A DNA stretch of 49,722 bases from NCBI RefSeq assembly GCF_015207255.1, contig NZ_JADEXG010000039.1:1-49722 (forward strand), given 5' to 3'. The stretch is from Vasconcelosia minhoensis LEGE 07310 (lineage in GTDB: Bacteria > Cyanobacteriota > Cyanobacteriia > Phormidesmidales > Phormidesmidaceae). This document shows, in pieces, positions 16,687 through 23,807 of the stretch; the stretch's first letter is position 1, and every line of letters starts with the position of its first letter. The position numbers and the translations under genes were made by a program. The notes beneath the pieces are model-generated. The model was not told the DNA's origin. It saw only the letters and a list, made by a program, of their open reading frames with translations, and made no database searches.

Positions 16687-17967
16687 CTAGGAGAAGGGGC
16701 TAAGGGAAAGGGAAGCCTCTGGCTGGGACGCGGGCGGATCAGACTGGAGCAGCGATTCATAGAGTGAAACCAGGGCGTCGTTGAGGCGGTTGAGGTCGTA
16801 ATTTTTTTCGATGAAGGCGCGCCCAGCCCGTCCCATCTCTGGCCAGCGTTCGGGATGCTCAATCAGCTCGACTAGGCGAGCCGTGATCGCGCCCGCGTCT
16901 CGCTCTGACACCAGATAGCCCGATACGCCTTCCTCCACCAGCTCTGGAATACCGCCGTGCAGGGTGCTGATGACGGGAAGCCCCATCGCCATTGCCTCCT
17001 TCAGGACGTTGACCGGCGCATCCTGATTGCCATCGGCAGCCGTTACGCTCGGCGCAATAAATAAGTGCGAGGTCTCTAGCAGGGCAATCAGCTCTGCTTG
17101 GGACTTTTGCCCGACTAGCTGAATTGAACCCTCGGCCCCCAGCGACTGAATCAGCTGCTCAAACTGCGATCGCAGCGGCCCCTCGCCGATGATGACATAT
17201 TCCAGATTGGGATAGTGCTTCAGCACCTGAGCAACGGCCCGAATACCGTATTCAATTCCCTTTTTTTCCACTAGGCGGCCCGTCGTGGCGACCCGCACTA
17301 CACCATCCTGGGGAAACTGACGAACTTGCAGCGGAAAGCGGCTATAGTCTAGACCCGAGCCGTGCACCCGAATTTTACCCGGCCGACAGCCCAGCTCGAC
17401 TACGCGGCGCTTGAAAAATTCACAGTTTGCTAGAAAATAGTCCCCATTTTTGAAGAGGGGATCGTAGATATCTTCGCCCTGCTCCTGCACAAAGTTGCTA
17501 ATGTCGTGACCTCTGAAGATGGTAATTAGCTTTGCTTGGGGAGAATTCATCGCGCGGAATGCCATGCCCCGAAAGCTAACGGTGCCAAACTGGCAGTGGA
17601 CAATATCGTAGTCTTTTTCAAAGTTGGGGATTAGCGTATACAGCAGCCAGAGGGATAGCGCCTGCTTGCCATACTTCAGAAAATTCAGGGACTTCAACGT
17701 TGCCCGAGGCGCTTGAGTCAGGCAGGAAATGCTGCGGCCTACGCCTTTAATAGCCCGCCAAAGCAAGTTAGCAGGAATTTCAGGCAGATAGTAAGTTTGG
17801 TCGAGCAGCCGATAGTTTAAGACATCTTCATGGACTTTAGAAAGGTCGCCAGACCGATCGGCATAGATATCAACCTCGTGTCCCCGGTCAACCAAGCCTG
17901 TAATCTGGTTTAGGATAAATGTTTCGGATAAGGTTGGAAACGTACCGACTATAAATGCGATTTTCAT
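16687..17967 (-). CDS. Glycosyltransferase family 4 (WcaL/colanic-acid type)
   Basis: The 426-residue protein has a GT-B fold. The N-terminus is MKIAFIVGTFPTLSETFI, as in WcaL/AmsK-like enzymes. FRGHDISNF and VHGSGLDYSRF lie mid-protein, followed by VATTGRLVEKKGIEYGI and VIIGEGPL. The donor-binding motif is of the DX7E kind (DAPVNVLKEAM) in place of the more common EX7E. It is a retaining enzyme that uses a nucleotide sugar on the cytoplasmic side. It is the only GT4 in the cluster, where the rest are GT2. The C-terminal 20 residues (PPASQPEASLSLSPFS) are low-complexity. Confidence 0.9.
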   Translation of the reverse strand: MKIAFIVGTFPTLSETFILNQITGLVDRGHEVDIYADRSGDLSKVHEDVLNYRLLDQTYYLPEIPANLLWRAIKGVGRSISCLTQAPRATLKSLNFLKYGKQALSLWLLYTLIPNFEKDYDIVHCQFGTVSFRGMAFRAMNSPQAKLITIFRGHDISNFVQEQGEDIYDPLFKNGDYFLANCEFFKRRVVELGCRPGKIRVHGSGLDYSRFPLQVRQFPQDGVVRVATTGRLVEKKGIEYGIRAVAQVLKHYPNLEYVIIGEGPLRSQFEQLIQSLGAEGSIQLVGQKSQAELIALLETSHLFIAPSVTAADGNQDAPVNVLKEAMAMGLPVISTLHGGIPELVEEGVSGYLVSERDAGAITARLVELIEHPERWPEMGRAGRAFIEKNYDLNRLNDALVSLYESLLQSDPPASQPEASLSLSPFS

Positions 17968-18026
17968 GACGTTTAGCGCGGCTCTGGCAGCGGAATCTTG
18001 CTTAAATATGGCGTGAATGACGGCGA

Positions 18027-19010
18027 TTAAACCCGGCTAGGTGTTCTACCCATCCTCAGCAGAATTTTGGCCCAGGCACCCGTATACCGAACGACCACAA
18101 TCACCCAGGCAACTCGAATTTTTTCACTAACTCTGCTTAACTTCGGGCTGTTGAAGACGCTGATCACGTAGTTAACAGGGGGAATCAAATCCTGACCTAA
18201 GATCAGCGCGAAAATTAGATTTTTTTTAATCGGGTCGGGAATGCGCTTTTGGATAGCAAGCTTAAAGAAAAGCGAATCTTCATAGAAGAAGTGATAGAGG
18301 TTGCGATTGAGCAGATCGTAGTGCCCCCCGGCTAGCCGCACCGTTTTTTGTCGAATCTGCCGTAGGGAAGCCCGGGCCGGATGGGCAATGCGCACCTCGG
18401 GGGCATAGACCTGTGCGTATCCGGCGTCGTATACCCGCTTTCCCCAATCTAGGTCGCCGCCAGATTTGAGCGTCGGGTTGAAGCTACCCACGGCTTGAAT
18501 GACGGTTTTCCAGGTGAACAGATTGGCCGTAGCGCCATACTTCATATCCCTCAGGTGCTGCTCCTGGGGAAAGGCAGTCGCCATTTCAAACAGCTCAGTC
18601 GTGGTTGGGCAGCGAGCATCCTGTGGAAAAATCTCAATCTGGCCTGAGACTAAGCCGCAGTTGGGCGTCTCCAGCAGCCGCCTGACGCCTGCTTCTAGCC
18701 AGTCGGCGGCGGGAATGCAGTCGGCGTCTGTGAACGCGATCGCGTCTCCCTGAGCCATCTCAATCCCCCGGTTGCGGGCCGCGTAGGAGCCTGGACGGCT
18801 CTCCTGAGCCAGCACGGCTTGAGCGCATCGGCCCACCAAAGCTTCTACCGCGGAGAGGTGATCCGATCCATTATCGACAACAATCACCTGATAGCGGTCT
18901 TTGGGATAGGACTGTTGCTCCAGGGCGGCTAGGCACTGGGCTAGCGGCTCTGCGTCATTGAACACCGGAACAATGATAGAAACTTGAGGATAGGGCTGGC
19001 TGCTTTGCAT
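18027..19010 (-). CDS. Glycosyltransferase family 2
   Basis: The 327-residue protein has VSIIVPVFNDAEPL, YQVIVVDNGSD (about 40-50) and the DAD metal motif at 95-97 (FTDADC). Downstream it has LKSGGDLDWGKRVYDAGY, with the catalytic Asp. The region after about 225 contains hydrophobic and basic segments that may contact the membrane. It is separated by 18 bp from the flavoprotein gene, so tight co-expression is likely. The substrate is unknown. Confidence 0.88.
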   Translation of the reverse strand: MQSSQPYPQVSIIVPVFNDAEPLAQCLAALEQQSYPKDRYQVIVVDNGSDHLSAVEALVGRCAQAVLAQESRPGSYAARNRGIEMAQGDAIAFTDADCIPAADWLEAGVRRLLETPNCGLVSGQIEIFPQDARCPTTTELFEMATAFPQEQHLRDMKYGATANLFTWKTVIQAVGSFNPTLKSGGDLDWGKRVYDAGYAQVYAPEVRIAHPARASLRQIRQKTVRLAGGHYDLLNRNLYHFFYEDSLFFKLAIQKRIPDPIKKNLIFALILGQDLIPPVNYVISVFNSPKLSRVSEKIRVAWVIVVVRYTGAWAKILLRMGRTPSRV

Positions 19011-19028
19011 CTTGTAGAACCTATAGCC

Positions 19029-20510
19029 TCAGGCCAAGATTGCCTGGGTCTGCTCCTGCCGCTTTTTCTCAGCCTTGAGCTTTGCCCACTGGTCTTTAGT
19101 AAAGTCCTCGTGGTAAGAGCGCTCTACGTTCACGTTCCACAGGTCGTGGTGCTCGCCCAGAATGTTCTTGGCCGCAAGCAGACCGGTGAGCATGGAGTGG
19201 TCCTGGTTGTTGTAGCGGTGCATCCCGTTACGACCTACCGTTTGCAGATTTTGAAAGCTTTGGATGTAGTCCTGCATTACCTGTAGATGATCGCGATATT
19301 CGCCGTCGTAGACCGGATAGGCTTTCTTCTGGCGGATAACGGTGCCATCTTCTACTAAAGCCTGAACGGGGACAAGTCCCAATCCTACAATTTCCCGGCT
19401 GGCCAGCTTCACCAGTTCGGAATCTGACATTTCCCAAAGCTGGTCGCCTTCGCTACAGAAATATTCCATTCCCAAGCAGGTTTTCTCGGGATCGGGCACC
19501 ATCTTAGGACTCCAGTTTTTGAAATTCTGGATGCGGCCTACTTTGAATTCGGGGCTGTGGATATAAATCCAGTTGTCGGGAAAGAGCGACTTTAGATTGA
19601 CAATGATCGGCACGATTAGGAAATCGCGGTATTTCAAACCCCGGGCAGCCTTCAACACATGAGCAGGCGGCGCGGGGTGCAGACAGCGAATGAGCGCCGT
19701 AACCGGCATACTCGACACGTAGTCGTCACCCTCTAGCTCAAGCGTCTCATCTCCCTTTCGGGCAGTCACTTTTGTCACTCGGCCATTCTCATGCTCAATC
19801 TTCTCAACCCGAGTATGCAGGTGAACCGGCGATCCCTTGCGGTCTAGAATCTCCTGACAGCGCTCCCACATCATGCCGGGACCCAGAATGGGATAGTCAA
19901 ACTCTTTGATCAGTGTTTTGGTATCGTTGCTGCCAAACATGGCGTTGACGACCGCCTTTTTCAAAGAAAGCCCTTTAATCCGCTGAGCTGCCCATTCGGC
20001 CTGAATTTTGTCGCAGGGAATACCCCAGACTTTTTCGGTATAGGATTTGAAGAAGGTGCGATAGAGCCGATTGCCGAACCGCTCGACCACCCAGTCTTCA
20101 AAGTTCTCAGCTTCTTCGCCCGGATTTAGCTTGGCCTTGAGCCTAGACTTGACATAGCTCAAAACAATCAGGGCGCTGTCAACCGGGCCGAGATTTTTCA
20201 GCGTATTCGAAATCGACAGCGGGTAGTCAAAAAAGCGACCTCGGTAGTAAATGCGGGACAGCCGAGGCACCTGAATAAACTCATCACCCAGGATTTCTTT
20301 CCAGACCTGCTGAACTTCGCCCACTTTAGTGAAAAAGCGATGGCCGCCAATATCAAAGCGATAGCCCTTATAGTCCTCAGTGCGGGAAATTCCCCCGACC
20401 CGATCGGCCTGCTCCAAAACAACGGACGAATGTCCATGCTTGGCCAGTTCGTAAGCTGCCGTTAGGCCAGCTGGACCGCCACCAATGACAACGGTTTGAG
20501 CATTTTTCAT
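19029..20510 (-). CDS. FAD/NAD(P)-dependent oxidoreductase, UDP-galactopyranose-mutase-like
   Basis: The 493-residue protein has an N-terminal Rossmann FAD motif, VVIGGGPAGLTAAYELAKHG, then LEQADRVGGISRT and GYRFDIGGHRFF. This combination is found in amine-oxidase-fold proteins annotated as UDP-galactopyranose mutase-like or protoporphyrinogen-oxidase-like in glycan clusters. Later motifs include EKVWGIPCDKI and VGRNGMHRYNNQDHSM, which lies near the FAD at the C-terminus. A role in converting a nucleotide or lipid-linked sugar is inferred from context. I start the gene at ATG 20510 because the flavin motif begins five residues on. The open frame runs on upstream, but that extension overlaps the preceding glycosyltransferase gene. 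Confidence 0.85.
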   Translation of the reverse strand: MKNAQTVVIGGGPAGLTAAYELAKHGHSSVVLEQADRVGGISRTEDYKGYRFDIGGHRFFTKVGEVQQVWKEILGDEFIQVPRLSRIYYRGRFFDYPLSISNTLKNLGPVDSALIVLSYVKSRLKAKLNPGEEAENFEDWVVERFGNRLYRTFFKSYTEKVWGIPCDKIQAEWAAQRIKGLSLKKAVVNAMFGSNDTKTLIKEFDYPILGPGMMWERCQEILDRKGSPVHLHTRVEKIEHENGRVTKVTARKGDETLELEGDDYVSSMPVTALIRCLHPAPPAHVLKAARGLKYRDFLIVPIIVNLKSLFPDNWIYIHSPEFKVGRIQNFKNWSPKMVPDPEKTCLGMEYFCSEGDQLWEMSDSELVKLASREIVGLGLVPVQALVEDGTVIRQKKAYPVYDGEYRDHLQVMQDYIQSFQNLQTVGRNGMHRYNNQDHSMLTGLLAAKNILGEHHDLWNVNVERSYHEDFTKDQWAKLKAEKKRQEQTQAILA

Positions 20511-20525
20511 CCTAATGTTCTCCAA

Positions 20526-20576
20526 GGAGCAATGAGTAGGGGAGCAATGAGCAGGGGAGCAATGAGCAGGGGAGCG
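20526..20576. repeat. 15-bp tandem repeat, three copies plus a partial
   Basis: GGAGCAATGAGTAGG, then GGAGCAATGAGCAGG twice, then a partial unit, fill most of the gap between the membrane GT2 and the flavoprotein gene. In the transcribed (minus) direction the array ends about 15 bp before the flavoprotein start, next to its ribosome-site region. Confidence 0.75.
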
Positions 20577-20578
20577 GA

Positions 20579-21613
20579 TTAACCTTTGGCGAGCTGATAG
20601 CCCCAAATCTGATACCGCAGATGCCCAATGGCAAACGCGAGACCGCTGTAAAAGTAATAGAGCCAGTGCCATGGGATAACGCCCAGGGCAAACCAAAATC
20701 CCCGCTGCTGATAGAAAAATCGATAGACGGGCCAGTTGAGTAGGACTAAAACCAGGCTCAACAGCCCCGCGCCAAGCAACGCTGTGGGCCACCACCACAC
20801 GAACAGCAGGCTCGCGATCGCGGCATAGACCAAAACCACGCTGAGGCGGCTGCTCGACTTCAGGTTGAGATCGCGAGACACCTGCTGATACTGCTGCGGA
20901 TCGGTCTGCCGAAGCTGAAGCAGCAGGGCCGTCCAGGGAAGAGCCCGATAAAAAATATCGGCCCGCAGCAGTGAATAAGGTGTCCAGTGTTTCAGATGCT
21001 TGACCTGGATAGCTTTGCAAAGACGGATTTGGTATCCTGCCTGCTTTAGACGATATCCCAATTCAATATCTTCAATACAAGGCTTTCGGAAACGCTGATC
21101 AAATCCTCCCAAAGATAGAAAAATCTCTCGTCGAACAGCTCCACATGCACCCCAGAAGGTAGAGGCTTCCTCGTGCCCCCCCTGATGGGTGTAGTGGTGA
21201 AAAAGATTCTTGTACTGGGACAAAAAATTTGTCGCCCCCGGAGCATCGTCGTAGGAGCCAATCAGAGCAGCTAGCTCAGGGTTGGCCTGAAAGGCTCGAA
21301 TAACGCCATCGACCGTGTTGGGGTGAATTGTAACATCGGCATCGACAAAAAACAGAATATCGGCCTCAGCCGCCTCAGCCCCGATGTTTCGGGCTCGGGC
21401 TGGCCCCTGCGTTTCGGGTAGGCGAATCAGCTTCGCGCCGAACGGCTCTGCCAACTGCCAGCTGCCGTCGGAAGCTCCATCGGCAACAACGATGACTTCG
21501 GCCCGCTCCAGCGCCCATTGGTTTAGGCTCTGTAAGCATTTCCGAAAACTCTCGCCGCCATTGTGCACCGGGACAATGATTGAAACCTCAGGCCAGCCGG
21601 ACGCTTTCTGCAC
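20579..21613 (-). CDS. Membrane-anchored glycosyltransferase family 2
   Basis: The 344-residue protein is first gene of the polysaccharide cluster. The catalytic part has VSIIVPVHNGGE, VIVVADGASDGS, RARNIGAEAA and the DAD motif in FFVDADV. CIEDIELGYRLKQAGY (catalytic Asp region) follows. After about residue 230 there are three to four hydrophobic helices, so the enzyme is held in the inner membrane and may act on a lipid-linked acceptor. I use the GTG at 21613 because AGGAG lies five bases before it on the minus strand. The longer frame starts at a TTG (21637) with no ribosome site. Confidence 0.87.
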   Translation of the reverse strand: MQKASGWPEVSIIVPVHNGGESFRKCLQSLNQWALERAEVIVVADGASDGSWQLAEPFGAKLIRLPETQGPARARNIGAEAAEADILFFVDADVTIHPNTVDGVIRAFQANPELAALIGSYDDAPGATNFLSQYKNLFHHYTHQGGHEEASTFWGACGAVRREIFLSLGGFDQRFRKPCIEDIELGYRLKQAGYQIRLCKAIQVKHLKHWTPYSLLRADIFYRALPWTALLLQLRQTDPQQYQQVSRDLNLKSSSRLSVVLVYAAIASLLFVWWWPTALLGAGLLSLVLVLLNWPVYRFFYQQRGFWFALGVIPWHWLYYFYSGLAFAIGHLRYQIWGYQLAKG

Positions 21614-21908
21614 CTTATCTCCTAGATATGTCCACAAAAATTCTCAGTCTGTATGCAGCACACATACTAATCGAGTCGGTCAACATCCGTTGAATGTTCC
21701 TGGATAGGGAGCCTGAGCTAGGGAAGTTGCAGTTGCCCCCTGCATAGCTCTCCAGCTGCCCATCGACAATTCTACAAGAAATATTGTTAAGAAACGTTTA
21801 CTACTCTAACCATGGTAGTCACCATGTCGGGTAATTACAGCGGGCAGCGCCCAACTTCACAGAGGGTTTACACGGATTTGAACTTTGGAAATAATTGATT
21901 GAAGCGCT
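21614..21908. other. Probable promoter region of the polysaccharide cluster
   Basis: This gap between the membrane protein gene stop and the first cluster gene (both minus strand) is AT-richer than its flanks. It holds one small palindrome, CATGGT/ACCATG (21811-21826). It is the natural place for the cluster promoter, but no -35/-10 pair is good enough to call. Confidence 0.35.
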
Positions 21909-23630
21909 CTAGCGTACGTACATAAATCCGGCATCTAGCCCTGCAGCAGTGTTGCGAAGACCAATCCTGGGGCTGACTTCGCGGACGCAGGGGAGCTCAG
22001 CCGACCAGCAGATCCTTCGCGAATTGAGGGGTCGCTGGTAAGCAACTTCCCCAACGGGCTGTAGGACCTCCAGCTCAGAGGCTGGTAAGGGCGGCGGCAA
22101 GAGCAGGTGAGACGGCCCGGAACGGACTGTAATCATGGCGAGTAGAGCCGCACTAACGGCTAGCCCAATGGCCCAGCGGCTGCGTTTGTAGAACCAGGAT
22201 AGCTGCCGAATGTCCCCTATTGCGCAGGCCTGCTTTTGTAAGCAGGTCATGGCCAGCAGGCAGGGAACCAGAAGGACATAGCCCATGCCGAATCTGAACA
22301 TGGGTGCTTTTAGCATCATGAACAGGGTGCCTACGGCAGCGAGTAGAACCAACCAGATTTGGGCATAGGCGCGACTAGGGGGACGATAGTGCCGAGCTTG
22401 GCCGATAGCGAAGAGCAAATAGATCGGGATGGCGACCAAAAGTGGCGCAATCAGCTTATTTGAATTGGAGCTTTGCAGCCATTTCCCCAGCAGCCAGAGG
22501 TAGCGATTAGCGCCCGGCGGGGGCTGACCAAACCAGGTCTGCCAGCCGTGGGTTTGATTGGCAATTCGCACTGTGGACTCGGCAGAGTGGGTCCAGGGTA
22601 GGTCCAAACATCCAAAGGTAGACGGAAAAAGCGGACAGCCGGAGGTCAGCGTGGAGGCCGTTAAAAACGGCAATAAGGCGAGGCCAAGGATCAGGCCGCC
22701 AGCAATCCATCGTCCCCAGCTCATCTTTCTAAGCAGATAGAACCCCAGAGAAAAAGCCAGCAGCGGTAGGGCAGTGAGCTTGATTGACGTGGCTCCAATC
22801 GCCAAGAGCAGCGGCAGCAGGTCGGGGCTGAGGGGCGTCTGAATGACTTCAGCAAATGCCCGGCTATTCTGCTCGTGGAGGAGCAAAATCAGCCAGGCCA
22901 CCGTCCCGGTCAGCAAAATGACTGGAATGTCGGGTGAAGGTGAGAGCAAAATGACCGATAGGAAATGGGTTTGAGTAAACGCCAGGCAAACAATAAGCAG
23001 AAAAACTAGGCTGAACCAGTCGCTTGATCGCGCTTTCCGGAGCATCACCTGAGCTAGGCTGAGGCCCAGCTGCAAGACCGCTATCAGCAGCACAAACCCA
23101 TTCATAACGGCTGCTGCCTGCCCCGCTGGGAAAGGGGCATTAAAGGGAGCCGCGATCGCGAACCAGGTGGAAATAAAGCCGAACTGGGAATTGAGCAGGG
23201 CCAGGCCAGGAACGGTGCCGAACTCAAACAGCCAGCGGATCAACCCGGCGTGGTAAAGACCGGTATCCAACCAGGTGACGGGCTGCGCCATCAAGGCCGC
23301 GATCGCAGCGGCAGCTGCGCCATACCCTAGACCCCTGCTCCAGCTGATCCAAGCCCAAACGGCGGCTATCTCAGCCCGGGTCTGCTTTTGTAAACAGGCG
23401 AGGCTACTCAGCCCTAAAATAACGACTGCCCCGACCGGAGCCGACAGCGAGAAGCGTAGCGAAGCCGCCATCAGGGCGATTGAGAGGACGACTAGACCCA
23501 GCCAGACTGAGAGGCTGACGCGATCGCACAGCCGATCTAGCGTATACCCCCGACAGAGTTGCAGGGTAACCGTCCCAACAAGGAAGCTGGCGATCAGCAG
23601 GCCGGTCCAGGCCAGGATGAAATAGAGCAT
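21909..23630 (-). CDS. Polytopic membrane protein, possible glycosyltransferase-39-like or LIC_10190-like
   Basis: The 573-residue protein has about a dozen hydrophobic helices, starting with LYFILAWTGLLIASFLVGTV. A W(L)DTGLYHAG motif follows the third or fourth helix, an Asp-containing loop like that of GT-C lipid-linked sugar transferases. Its overall look is that of the LIC_10190-type membrane family of cyanobacteria. I do not recognise it firmly. The C-terminal 60 residues are soluble and include LNSRRICWSAELPCVREV, with two cysteines. It lies upstream of the polysaccharide cluster on the same strand, so a role in the same pathway is a reasonable inference. Confidence 0.65.
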   Translation of the reverse strand: MLYFILAWTGLLIASFLVGTVTLQLCRGYTLDRLCDRVSLSVWLGLVVLSIALMAASLRFSLSAPVGAVVILGLSSLACLQKQTRAEIAAVWAWISWSRGLGYGAAAAAIAALMAQPVTWLDTGLYHAGLIRWLFEFGTVPGLALLNSQFGFISTWFAIAAPFNAPFPAGQAAAVMNGFVLLIAVLQLGLSLAQVMLRKARSSDWFSLVFLLIVCLAFTQTHFLSVILLSPSPDIPVILLTGTVAWLILLLHEQNSRAFAEVIQTPLSPDLLPLLLAIGATSIKLTALPLLAFSLGFYLLRKMSWGRWIAGGLILGLALLPFLTASTLTSGCPLFPSTFGCLDLPWTHSAESTVRIANQTHGWQTWFGQPPPGANRYLWLLGKWLQSSNSNKLIAPLLVAIPIYLLFAIGQARHYRPPSRAYAQIWLVLLAAVGTLFMMLKAPMFRFGMGYVLLVPCLLAMTCLQKQACAIGDIRQLSWFYKRSRWAIGLAVSAALLAMITVRSGPSHLLLPPPLPASELEVLQPVGEVAYQRPLNSRRICWSAELPCVREVSPRIGLRNTAAGLDAGFMYVR

Positions 23631-23807
23631 GTGACGCTTCGACTATAGCGGGGATAGCCAACCTCAAGCTAGACCCAGTGGCGGCATGTGGCTCTAGGTG
23701 GGGATGTTCCTCAAGCCTCAAACATAGTAAAGCCGCCGCCCTGGCACAAGCGGTAAACTACGGATTCATAAAATATTTTTGTTGTCGTTAAGACTCCCTT
23801 GCAAATC

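Noticed and set aside
20511-21020. N-terminal extension of the flavoprotein open frame by 170 residues
   Set aside because: It overlaps the GT2 gene in another frame and lacks any motif; the FAD-binding motif begins just after ATG 20510.
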